DNA of 64,000 nucleotides from Batkoa obscura (Eukaryota > Entomophthoromycota > Entomophthoromycetes > Entomophthorales > Batkoaceae). The DNA is taken from NCBI GenBank assembly GCA_030770535.1, contig JASVEC010000017.1:1-64000 (forward strand), read 5' to 3'. The notes below the pieces were generated by a model. That model saw only the letters and a list, made by a program, of their open reading frames with translations, had not been told where the DNA came from and ran no database searches. Made by a program: the position numbers and the translations under genes. Positions 11,633 through 24,000 of this stretch are shown one piece after another. Numbering within the stretch: the first letter of the stretch is position 1; each line of letters begins with the position of its first letter.

Positions 11633-14600
11633 TTATTTCTTAGATGCTTGCATAGAATTAAATGGTGAAGTATATTTATTGGTGTTAGCAAGCGCTTGTA
11701 AATCTGATTTTACTAGGTATAAAATAAAAGTGATTAAACTATTAATATTAATAACTAACTAAAAATACCTTTCATAAAATGATGAGATTTAGAAGGGGTG
11801 ATTTTTATAGGACTATAGAAATAGATAAATAATATATATTACAATAATTATATAAACTTACTTTGAAGTTGAAAACGGATCTTTTCCTAATGCATTAATA
11901 ATTTCTTGACGAGAATTGATAAGAATGTTTAAAAATAAATCTCCATATTTTTTTATCATTGAGTTGGGGGCTTTGGTGACTTCTGCTAACTCATCAATAC
12001 CTAACACTAATTAAAATAACTCAAAACATGAAACAAACTTACCAGTTGGCATATAGTTACACTAAATAATGACAAACATTAATATATTAAAAAACAGAAC
12101 ATGAAATATTACCATTTCTATTAATGCAGTATTTGTAAATATAGTCTCAGGTGTAATATTAGATTGATCGATAATCTAAAAATAGTAAACATAATAAATG
12201 ATTAAAGTAAATAAAATTACTTGATTCCTTAATGCCTTCATTTTATACAAACAATCGCCTTTTAAACTTTCACAAATACTTTTTAATGAATGATCTAGCT
12301 CATTTCCTATTTGGGTTATATTTAACCTACTCAATTTTGAGGCAGGTAGGATCATAATTGGCTCGTCGTTTTCATTGTCAACTAAATCGATCACCTGAGT
12401 TGGGTTTTTTGAAGCAAATACACTACTGCTATTACTTTTCTTTAACATTTTTGAATTGTTATTTGCTTTTGTGACTTTTGTGACTCTTGTAGTTTGTTTT
12501 TTTAATGTTTGGAACGGTTCTTTACTTTTCTATTAAATGATTAATAACTAATTCCAGATTATCATATTAAACCTTTTTTCTTATTACTTCAAATTCCATG
12601 TTTAAGGTAAGTCTATTTTCTAGCAATTCCACTGCTTTAGGAGTACACTAATAATTATTGTTATTTAAAATTATAAAATGTATGTAATATACCTTTATAT
12701 AAGTACTTGAAAATCCAGATTTATTCATTAAAGTATATTCTGATACCAAGCTTGAAGTCACTAACAAATGGAATAACCTTTCTACTTCAGTTTTAGTCAT
12801 ATGAGATCCTGCCCCATGAGTAGGGTTAGATAAATAGCCAGCTTTTTCCAATGCCTTTGACTTTGAACCTTTAAATATGTCAATACATTTGATCAAGGTA
12901 ATGTTTTTCCATTCATATGTCTTAATTAATTGAATAGCTTTCTTAGCCAAATCAGTAACATCCTTGACTATTCTCACTATATCCCTCGATTGGAAACAAT
13001 TATCGCATGTACCTTGGCATTCCTCTGAAGTAAAATTTTCACCAAAATAAGATAAAACCTGCTGCCTTCGACATTCTATTTTATTTTCACAATATTGCAA
13101 AACTCTACGTAGATTTGATCTAAGTCTTTCTTTAGAGTCATAGCTGCCTTCACTTTTATCTATCATAAAATCATGTAACTTTTTATCATTGTAATTGTAA
13201 AACAAAACACAATCCGAAGGTGCTCCATCCCTACCTGCTCTACCGGTTTCCTGATAATACCCTTCTAGCGATCCAGGAAGAGATTGATGAAGGACAAACC
13301 TCACATCGGGCTTATCAATACCCATGCCAAAAGCAATAGTAGCAACAATAATTTTGACTTTTCCATTGATGAACTCAGTTTGAATGCGATGCTTATCACC
13401 TTTATTCAATCCTGCATGGTAATATTCAACATTTAAATTAAACTTAATCCTAAGTGCCGTTGCAGTTTGCTCGCATGCTTTTCGAGTGGTTGCATAAATA
13501 ATACCAGGCTCATTGTTGTGTCTGGTTTTTATGTAATTATACATATCGTCTACAATTGTGCTCATACTTTTTGGCCTAACCTCATAGTATAAATTCCTTC
13601 GATTAAAACTTTGCGTAAATGTTAAACATCCTTCAATATTTAAATATTGGATAATATCCAACTTAACTTTAGAATTAGCTGTTGCTGTTAACGCTATGAG
13701 TGGTATATCAGGGTATTTGGACTTTAATTTGCCTAACTCTTTATAATCCGGTCTAAAATCATGACCCCACTGAGAAACGCAATGTGCTTCGTCAATCACA
13801 AACCTTGCTAATTGTTTTCTTTGGTAGAGTTTGTCTATTAATGATCTAGTCATATCACTATGACTGAGCATCTCAGGGGTAAGATAAGCTAACTTAGTAT
13901 CCGGAACTGGCTCTTCTAGCTTATTACAAAAAAAGGCGCGCTGGTTTGGAAGACATTCACCATTTAATGTGATTGTTGGGATGCCAAGCCCAAGAAGCTT
14001 TTCAATTTGATCTGTAACCAATGATAAGAGTGGTGACACAACAATAGTTACACCCTTGGTTTTTCCTGAGTTAACCACAGCAGGCAACTGATAGCATAAA
14101 GATTTACCACCGCCAGTTGGCATTAAAACGAATACATCTTTACTGGATAGAGTAGCATTAATAGCATCCAACTGGTTATGCCTAAAATTGTTTAAATTGA
14201 ATGTGTGTTTAAGTGCATCTTTGACATCTTGAGTCCATTGGAAGATTTGCTCAGGTTCATCTTCATAATCAGAACCAATATAATCATCAAATATAGTGCT
14301 TAATTGGTCGTTGTCGTTATTTTCTACTCTTTGCTGAATTTCAGCTGTGTTTTTATTATTATTTTTGGAAACATTATAACATGCCTCTCTACCACTCCTC
14401 CTATTTTCAAAATTGACGTTATTAGTATGACCTGTATCATCATTGTTTGTGTAATTATGTATATTATGGGCTCCACTTGTTCCCTTTTCATATATATTAA
14501 ATTCTGGAGTAAGCAAACTTTTATACTGAGAGACACTGTTTTTGATATTATTTACTAATAAATCAAAAGGTTGAGATTCAGAAAGATTTTGAGCTGGACA

Positions 14601-15314
14601 TTTATCACAGTTAAAGGTTGTACTATCTCCCATTCTACTCCCCTCTTTTCTTTTCTTAAAGTGTTCAATTTCCTCTGTTAAATCTTTAACTTTTTGAACC
14701 ATCGCAGCTCTTTTATTCCGTAAATCGCTATGCAACTCATTCAAGGTTTGATCTTTAATCCTTTCATCATTACAAATTATGTCACATATTTCATTACTTA
14801 CCTCGTTCCTTTTTAAAACTGTCTCGTTTAACTGTTTTTTCAATTCTTTTATCTTTTCATCAATATTTATATCTTCATCTTTTTTTGCTTGACTTGATCT
14901 ATCTCGTTCAAGTGACTTATATACTTGAAGCTCCATAAAGTTTAATTCTTTTATAGGTTTATTTATATTAAATGAGCTTGAGTTACTGCATAAGGGCTTA
15001 GGTTGATTGTTTGAATCGATTAAGCAATCTGGACCTATGGTTTTTATCATTTAATGTCGCTAAATCTTGCTTTAATAAAATTTACCTTTTAGCGATGTAA
15101 TATCGCTCTGGCTTGTCTTGTGCAACGGGAGATCAATTAACTCAGTTCTTTGTAGCTCATTTATTTCAGTTCTTGGCTTTTTTATTGTAGTATTGTTAAA
15201 ATTTTCTTGATCATCTGGTATTACCTCTTGATCATCAAGTTCTGAATCATCACTACCAAAGAATTTGGATGCTATGGCAGCATAGTTGTTTTTTATTAAG
15301 TGGTTATATTGCAT
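11633..15314 (-). CDS. RecQ DNA helicase, BLM/Sgs1 type, nine exons
   Basis: Minus-strand exons: 15314-15086, 15034-12693, 12647-12573, 12529-12221, 12175-12113, 12061-12043, 12006-11862, 11812-11769, 11712-11633; total 1101 residues. Introns are 36-56 bases, and one exon is only 19 bases. After an acidic, Asn-rich N-terminus with a coiled segment, the helicase core begins near residue 355: FRHNQLDAI, Walker A MPTGGGKSLCYQLPA, DEAH box IDEAHCVSQWGHDFRPDY, LIALTATA, and QETGRAGRDG. The RecQ zinc motif is CRRQQVLSYFGENF followed by CQGTCDNC. A winged-helix region and an HRDC domain (MKALRNQ to KYGDLFLNIL) follow. This order is that of BLM/Sgs1, which dissolve recombination intermediates with topoisomerase III. 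It is divergent from the Ctf4 gene with 655 bp between. A second in-frame ATG lies inside the first intron, but the spliced start at 15314 keeps the frame. Confidence 0.92.
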
Positions 15315-15969
15315 TGTCCTTCAACTCATGTATTTCTCTTATGTTACTTTATTGCTTTTTATAATAGATAGCTGTATATATAAAAACAAGGGATAGAGAT
15401 GAACGTTTTTTGTTAAATAAATTCAACAAAGTTCGATTTTTTAGTTAAGGAATTTGACTTTGCAATATTCTATATTTGGACTATTATTTTGAAGATGAAG
15501 CTTATTTGCATGTAGTGTTTAAATATTGTTAAATCTATTGGTTAATCACTTAAAATACCTATTTTTATATCAACTTCGATTTAGTATGTAATACTTTAAA
15601 AAAAAGAGCTGCTCTAAAAATAACAGTTCAAGCTTATTAAATAAATTATCTGCTTACAAAATAAACAGAATGTAAGATAACAAATTTGTCTATACTATCT
15701 AAATTCGTTTTAATTATAATTTTTTGTAAATTTTTTGTCTATAAAAAATAATTTTGCCATGGAAGGTTTGCTAACTTTAAAAGCAACGCGACGCAATTAT
15801 TTCAAATGCAACTATATAATTTAAAAATAAACCCAAAATACTTCTAAATGCCATCAAATTATTGGTTAATCGTACTAATTTATGATAGGCTTTTCACGCG
15901 TTTCAATGATTTAATATCTATCTGTCTGAATTTGAGTTAATACACTTTTTAAAATTTAAAATTTTGAAA
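15315..15969. promoter_or_regulatory. Shared divergent promoter region, RecQ and Ctf4
   Basis: 655 bp between the start codons of two replication-fork genes on opposite strands. No TATA box stands out at a fixed distance from either start. Two CGCG-containing words occur, CAACGCGACGC near 15785 and CACGCG near 15895. In yeasts ACGCGT-like sites bind the G1/S factor MBF, so co-regulation is conceivable, but these are not perfect sites. Confidence 0.4.
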
Positions 15970-18900
15970 ATGAGTAATATTCAAGAGCCAAATATATTTT
16001 TAGCACATTGTGATGGTCATACAGTTGTTTCTTTTTCTTCGGACGGAAAGTAAAATATAATGATTTTTTTTGAAAAAACTTTAATTATTAGATATATAAT
16101 TACTGGGGGGAGTGACAATCTAGTGCGCCGTTTTAATGCTTCAATTGATGGTCGTGATGAAGAGCCACAGACGATGCAATACCACAGCCAACCAATAAAT
16201 TCGATAATGGCTACAGTAATAGTATTAATTTTAAATAAATTATATTGATGTTTTTAGGAAGAGCAAATTATTATTGGTTCTGAGAATTGTTCAGTAACAT
16301 CCCACTGCATTACCTCATTAAATTTTTTGGAAACCTTGTCACGCTGTACTTTACCAATTAGATCATTTGATGTATTGTTATCTCAAAAAAGTGGGAAACC
16401 AGAAAGGGTTGCTATAATTTCAGAAGAGTTGAATATCAAACTGTATGATTGCGTTGATAAAAAAGTTTATTATTTAAGTGGTTTAAAACAACCAGCGAAT
16501 GCCGTTGCTTTTCACCCGAACGGAAGAATTTTGGTAATAATTTACTTTTATTAAATCAATTAATTAATCGTATGTATAGGTTGCTATAAGTAGTAATGGC
16601 ACCCTACATAAATATGATCTTTCCAATCACGTTAACAGAGATGAATCTAATTTTGAGCCTATTGTATCATTTAAAGATATTTCTTATTCAACTCTACCTA
16701 GAGATAAAAATCAATTTCGAATTAGCTACCATCCTAAAGGCACTTATTTAGCTGTGCCAGGTAAAGAAAAAGGCGTTAGATTATTAAAAGGAGATTCTTT
16801 GGTATTATATAAAGACATAGCAACTAACCAAAATAATAAAATATCTCTTTGCGGATTCTCCCCGAACGGCAAATTTGTTGCTTCAGTAGGTTTAGACAAT
16901 TATGTTACTATTTATAATTTAGAATGTGAAACACCTGAAAATATCTTTTCATACCAAAATGACACTAAAATCACTGGATTAGATTGGTCTCCTAAGGATA
17001 ATACTTTGTGTATTACTGATGATAATGGTGTTCTGAAGGTATTTGATAGTGTAATTAATACAGCTCATCTAAATAACACCAGCTGGACTATTGAAGATGA
17101 TACCAAGAATAGTATGATAGACATCTTTGATAAGGATATTCCTGATGACAAAACAATATTAATTAATGATAGTAATGATGAATATACTCAACAGATAAAA
17201 CTGGACTCGATTGATATGGGATTTCATATTAAGTCTTCTTCTAGAGGATCTGAGATCGGGGAAGGACTAGAAGAGGACTTGCAAAGCATAAGTGACCGTT
17301 CTTTTAAAAACGGCCACTATCCAAATGAAAAGATACAACTACAAAAAGCATTTTTACCTGGATCCACATCAATCGAAGGATCAGAATGTCAGTTCTTAAA
17401 CTTTAATAGCATTGGATATGTTTCAGCTTATGCCACTCATGAAAAAACCATGTATAACGTCGTATTCCATGATCAAAGTAAACTTAAAAATTACAAATTT
17501 AGCGATTACGGAAATTATACTATGGCATCTATAGGTTCAAGGGGAACATTATTTGGCTCACAAATAGATGAGGAAAATGATAAAGATGCAGTGATTTATT
17601 ACAGGCTTCATGGGAATTGGAGCACAAATGAAAGAGAATGGCGCATGATTTTAGATAAAGATGAGGATATCATTACTTTATGCGCTACTTCTTATGGACC
17701 AGTAGTTATTACAACATTAGGATACATAAGATATTTTAGTCATTCTGGGAATCAAATTGACATTGTAATTTCTTACTCTCCAACTATGTTGACGATATGT
17801 ACTGATCATCGTGACTTATTATTATTCGTTTATCATCAATCTACTGATGCCAATGATGCTAGATTAGGATACACAATTTATAACATTGAGGCCAAACAAA
17901 AATATAATGAAGGCCAAATTACTTTAGGAAGAGGAGCCTCATTAGAATGGGCTGGATTTTCTGATAAAGGAACCCCAGCATATTCTGATTCTTACGGTAC
18001 AGTATCAGTATTATTAAACTTGAATAATGATAACTCAATATGCTGGAAACCAGTTTTAAGACTTGATGTTAACACTCAATTCCCCTTTGGGTTGGATGAT
18101 CAAAACTTACATTATTTATTTATTACGCCTGGATCGTCCTGGATTATTGAACCTGAGCCCTCAATGACTCCATTTAAAATACCATTAATATCTAATACAA
18201 ACACAGAGATAAAACTAGAAGAAGAGCTATTAAATACAAAGATCAAGAAGCAACTTTATATTGATTCATTAATATATGAAGATCATAAATTGGCAGAAAT
18301 GAGTTCAAGGGAAATAGACAAATTTGAACATTCTGAAGACAAAATAATTCTAACTTTAATCGGCAGAGCGTGTAAAAACAAACAAGTTAAAATGGCAATT
18401 GAGCTTGTGTTAATGCTTAATGAGGAATATTCTTTAACTTTAGCAAAAAATATTGCAGCACGCTATGACGCTTTAGAATTAGTTAGGAGCATCCCAGAGT
18501 TAGCAAGGGTAAATGTTTTTAATCATTAAATTATAATATTTATATTCTTTCTTATAGAAAAAAGCGCTACAAAAAAAGTCAAATGATAAGCAATCTCAAG
18601 ATGATACAGTTAATGCTTTAGAATATGAGACTACTAAAAAACCTCGTGATGAATCAGCAAAGTAAAGTCATAATAATTTGCTATAATCCATAATTTAATT
18701 ATTTTTTAGATACATTAATATATCTAATAGTAAAAACAAAGTCCAATCACCTTCAGTTGTTAATAGCAAGAAGCAGATAGTTGGTAATGTATTTTTTTAT
18801 ATCTTATAATATGTAACTAATATACATATTTAGAAGAAAGCCCTTTTTCTAAATCTTATGGACTTAACCAAACAACCCCTAGGTTAAACCCACGTAAACC

Positions 18901-19131
18901 AATCATATTAAATGAGGTCGATAAGAGAAGATTCCTTGGGGAGATTGATAATGAAGGAACTACATTTGAATCTAACAATAAACGAATTAATGTAGTTCAA
19001 GCTTTGTTTTCTAAAAAGGATACAAATGAAAAAAAAGATGAAGAAAATATTGTAAGCTTTGTTAACTAATAACAAATTTTACCTAATACATATTTTAGCC
19101 AGGGTCTATTGTATTAATGTCCGATGATTAA
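15970..19131 (+). CDS. CTF4: Ctf4/Mcl1/AND-1 replisome hub, eight exons
   Basis: Exons 15970-16049, 16092-16215, 16258-16533, 16580-18508, 18558-18661, 18710-18783, 18834-19051 and 19099-19131 give 945 residues with GT-AG introns of 42-50 bases. The N-terminal third is a WD40 propeller (AHCDGHTVVSFSSDGK, YIITGGSDNLVRRF, AVAFHPNGRIL, CGFSPNGKFVASVG, LDWSPKDNTLC). The middle carries the SepB/WDHD1 propeller with the segment around SLEWAGFSDKGTPAYSDSYG, then a helical region and a charged tail. Ctf4 trimers couple the CMG helicase to DNA polymerase alpha. The animal HMG box is missing, as expected for fungi. The last exon encodes only ten residues ending MSDD; this short acidic end is predicted from frame and splice sites alone. 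Confidence 0.92.
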
Positions 19132-19724
19132 AGTAGCATACAATCCTTCTTTTGTAGAACTATTATGGCATTCGAATTTCTCATTATTTTTAGGTTTAAA
19201 TATGATCATAATATAAAGTATTATTATTATGTTAATTCTGAAAATATATACTTTTATCCTTAATAAAATTTTGCTCAAGTTATATATACCTATTATCTAA
19301 TAAAATTTATTAATTTAATGTAAAAATTACTACTGTCAACACAAGATTTAAAGTCATATTTAAAACTATTTGATTTTATGATAATTTAACATAATTTTGA
19401 CTTTTCAAAACTAATTTCAAATCAAATTGCTATTTAAATACTATTCTAGTATATAAATTAATGAGCTATTTGAATACCAAGATACTATTATTTAAGTTAT
19501 ATAAATAAAATTAGTATAATAAAAATTTATATGAAAAGATAGCATTAAAATGTGTAAAAGTTTAGTATGCAAATTTGAATAAATTATTAAAACGGATACC
19601 TATGAATATTAAAATAATTTTAGTTTTCAATAAAGTTACATTTAGATCCTTTTAACTTTGATAGCTAATTTCAAAAAATTTGGTTTAAAACTAGTTTTTT
19701 TGAATAGTTTATCTTTAAAATATT

Positions 19725-19820
19725 TGGGGTGTTTTTTAGTTTCATCACTTTTTCCATTTTAAATGCTATTTGAGCGGAAAAATTGTTAGTAAAATTCTTA
19801 AACAAAAAAATACATCCCCT
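19725..19820 (+). mobile_element. MITE copy
   Basis: 96 bp, GGGGTG start and CATCCCCT end, forward orientation. Flanks ATTT and ATTA agree at three of four positions. It abuts the snap-back palindrome. Confidence 0.82.
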
Positions 19821-20072
19821 ATTATTTTAAATATAAAATAGGTGATTTCCTGAAATGATCAAGTCAAAAAACCAAGCATGTTTTAAGTTCATATATGAAC
19901 TTTCTAATGGTTTATTTAAAAATATTTTTTAAATTTCAATTTATAAATACCAGAGTAATAATAAGGATTGGTTTTAAATAAACATTTAGAAAGTGCAGGT
20001 TCGAACTTAAAATGCGTTTGGTTTTTTGACTTGATCAATTCAGAAAATCACCTATTTATATTTAAAATAATT
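19821..20072. repeat. Large snap-back inverted repeat
   Basis: Left arm 19821-19924 and right arm 19970-20072 are reverse complements with only scattered differences, separated by about 45 bases. Shared words include AGGTGATTT, TTGATC or its variant, AAGTCAAAAAACCAA and TTTATTTAAAA. Transcribed either way it would fold into a hairpin of about 100 base pairs. No coding capacity. It could be a fold-back element, or an insertion duplicated in inverted orientation. Confidence 0.85.
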
Positions 20073-21080
20073 TTTACATATACGCTTTTTATATTAAATT
20101 TAGTTAAATTGTACAAATATTTATATATTAAAGTATGCACTTCTAGTTAAAAACAAGCTTATCGAAACATTATAAACAAATCATTGGATTTGTGAATAGC
20201 TTTTTATTAATTCAATCTTTTTAAAAAATACTATTATTTACTAAATAATGTTTTCAAGCTAGTATAGCTAATTTGAAGTTAGCTTGGACATTTCAGCTTT
20301 AAGTTTTACAATGAAAATAACAATTGAACGCTTTATAATATTTAAACCTTGTTATAAACGACATGTTAATATTTTTATAAAACCTTACATTCAGATTTTA
20401 TTTGACGTGTAGACAAACACAAAAGAGCTCTTCACTGTCATAAAGAAATACTTTGGTACTCTTTATGATACTTATTCTATAATCATACTTTATCTACTAA
20501 TTTTTACCCCAAAATTTATCCAAGTGGAAGCATGATCAAAAAAACGGGAAATTTTAGTATTTCTTTAAAAAAGGAGAGTTGAAAATAATATAGTGGTTAT
20601 AATAAATTTATTATTGAGATTAATAAATAAAACATAACTTTAATATATAATTCAAGAATTTTCACTAACATTTACTTGTATCTTAAAAATAAAGTATACT
20701 TGATAGCCATTGTTTTGTTTTCCATTTTTGGAATTAAACTAAAACTATTAACAATGTTTAAAAAAGAAATGAAATTATTATGTTAATAAAATTCACCCTG
20801 AAACCCGAGCTATTAAGAATTATATTATGGTAAAAAAAGGAGCTGTTTATACCCCTCAAAGTTATGTAAAGCTAAAAATGCTTTAAAAAAAATAATTTAA
20901 AGAGTATAAATTCCTTTTTATCATATTCTATCACAGTTACTCGAACTTATTTAATATCATTTTAACGAATTCATCGCATTGTCAACTCAAGTAATAATAA
21001 TAGCAATTAATCTTTATTTAAAATCAGTGAAATACAGTTCGCTTATATTGTATTTATTTAGATTAAACTAAAAAAATTTA

Positions 21081-24000
21081 ATGTCTTTAACAGTTTTGAC
21101 TGAAAGCGTGACTCTTAGCACATCATTTAATATTAAAGGATCTTTTGAGACTTCGATTAATGGGTTTAAAAAATATCAAAAAAATGAAAATGCATCGGTA
21201 TGTTACCTTTATTATAAATTAACAGAGGGTAAAATTAATAACAAAGGTATAAATATTTTAAATTTATTGAATTTATTTATTAAATATAAACATAAATAGC
21301 GCATTATTCCTTTAAAAATAGTATTAAAAAAATAAATAATAAGCTAGACGTCTATTTAAATAGGAAAATGAACTATTTTGGAATAAAGTTGATATTTTTG
21401 AACTCTCCTGTTCCTAAGATTAAGCTAGATTTTATGATTCCATATCCCAGGTGGCTACAAACTCAATCAATTTTAAAGAGTTGGTCTACAAAAGAAATTC
21501 ATGCCTTTCAATTATTAACTGGTCTTCAATATATTCATCGACAAGGGATATTCCAAATAGGTTTAAAACTAAGCAGTATAAATCTAGTTTCTGGAAAAGA
21601 TAAGACGAACTGGAGGCTAACTATTGGGAATGGAAATAGTCCAGCCAAATTTAATAGTTATCATAGGACTTGGATATTAGCAAAAAATATATCAACCCCA
21701 AGTTGGACTCCTAAGTTATACTTTCAAAAATTTATAATTGAAGAAACATTTAAAAAGGATTTGTATGATATTGGTCAAATCTTTTATTACATTAGTTATA
21801 ATACTTTCGACAACATTGCTCGTTTATCTGCAAAACCAGTTACTAATCCTTCTCAAAATGATTCACAGACACCAAAGTTATCTTATTTATCTCCTTTTCC
21901 TATTCCTCATGCTATTCCTTATAACTATTATTTAGTAATGCGTCGCTTTTTATCCAATAATTTTGAAATAAGAGGTACTGTGCGCACAGCATTAAAAATA
22001 TTAAGTGGTAAAGCTATAAAACGAAATAAGGATAAAACAAATAAACATCTCAATAAATTGATAGCAATAAGATCACAATTAGCACCAAGTAGTATATCTA
22101 TAAACTCAAACTCAAAATCCGACTTTGCTAGAAGTATAAAATCAAAAACTGAATCTCATACTGCTTCAGAAATTGATGATCTATATCATAGAGATTCTGT
22201 ACAAGGACAGCTTTTATTAGGAAATTGTTACTATGAAGGCCTTGGTGTACAAGTGAACCATGATTTGGCAGCAGAATTTTATGAAAGTGCTGCTCATAAA
22301 GGAAGCCATGAAGCCCAATATAAGCTAGGGATATGTTATAAATACGGCCATGGTAAACCAGTAGATTATCTATTAGCAGCTTATTGGTTTGAACAAAGTG
22401 CACTTAGTGGTACAGGTCCTGCACTAACTGCGCTAGGGCTTTGTTATGAGTATGGGTATGGGAAGATACAAGACTTTGAGGTTGCATTTACATGGTATTT
22501 AAAAGCAGCAAATCAGGGAGATCCTACCGCGCAATATTATTTAGGATTCTTTTATTACAATGGACAGGGGGTTAAACAAAATTATGAATACGCTATAGGA
22601 TGGTATAATCGTGCTGCTGATCAGGGGCATTCTGGGGCACAGAATAGGCTAGGTGATTGCTTTTATTTTGGTCTTGGGATTAAGAGAAATCTAGAAAGGG
22701 CAATGTATTGGTATGAAAAAGCTGCACAGCAGGGAGATGCAGCTTCTAGTTATTCTCTTGGTCTTGGTGATGATAGTAACAATAATTCTCAAGATTATGA
22801 AAAGGCATTTCATTTCTTCAAAAAAGCTGCTGAGCGTGGTGTGGTCACATCACAAGCCAATTTAGCTGATTGTTATTACGTTGGGTTAGGCGTAAGGCAA
22901 AATTATTCCAAGGCTGTAAAATGGTATGAAAGGGCTGCAAAAAAGAATCATGCTCATTCTCAATATTCATTGGGACTATGCTATGAATCAGGGCGAGGGG
23001 TCAGTAAAGAAAACGATCGAACTTTTCAATTTCAAACTGCTGGTAATACAAAAAGGACTTTAGAAATGCTAACAGGAACAAGTACAGTCCTTTTACCAGG
23101 AATTAATAGAACTGTATCCGCAAGTAGCTCCAGCTCTAATTATAATATTTCTGGTTCGAAAGCTATTTACTGGTTTGAAAAGGCTGCCGAGCAAGGACAT
23201 ACTGGATCCCAAGCTAAGCTAGGTGATTGTTATTATTATGGCATGGGAACAAGAGCAGATCCACGTAAAGCATATTTTTGGTACAAAAAAGCAGCAGGGC
23301 AGCGCCATTTAATGGCTCAATTTAACTTGGGTAGGTGTTACGAGCTTGGTGTAGGTGTTAAGACTGATCTTGAAAAAGCTGTTTCATGCTATCGAAAATC
23401 AGCAGATCAAGGCTCATCCTTGGCTCGTAATAAATTAGGTGATTGCTATTATAATGGGCTAGGAGTAAAGCTAAACTATGAAAAAGCAATTACTTGGTAT
23501 GTCAAAGCAGCAGAACAAGGCAGTATAGAATCTCAAGCGTCCCTTGGCTTTTGTCATTATAATGGCCATGGTACAAGGCAAAGTTACCCAAAAGCAGTTG
23601 AATGGTTTGAAAAAGCTGCTATTCATCGAGATCCCTCAGCACAAAATAAATTAGGTGACTGCTACTATTTTGGACTGGGAGTTAAACAAAGCTATTTGGA
23701 GGCTGTTGCATGGTATCAGAAAGCTGCTGAGCAAGGATATTCAACTGCCCAATATAATTTAGGGTACTCTTATTATAATGGACGTGGCGTAGAAAAAGAT
23801 TGGGAATTAGCTGTTGAGTGGTATGAAAAGGCTGCAGACCAAAACCATACATCAGCACAAAAAAATCTCGGGGCTTGCTGTGAAATCGGTAGAGGTACTG
23901 AGCGTGATCCAAGCCGAGCTTTTTATTGGTATAATCGAGCAGCTGAACTCAAACTCCCAGATGCCCTTTACCATGTTGGTAGATGCTATGAAAATGCCAT

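Larger units (their letters stand above)
19132..21080. other. Intergenic region with MITE and snap-back palindrome
   Basis: About 1.9 kb without a convincing gene. It holds a MITE at 19725-19820 and, directly attached, a large inverted repeat at 19821-20072. The remaining sequence is AT-rich and featureless to me. Confidence 0.6.

Noticed and set aside
14304-14558. 84-codon + frame inside the RecQ gene
   Set aside because: Antisense shadow of the N-terminal, low-complexity part of the helicase.
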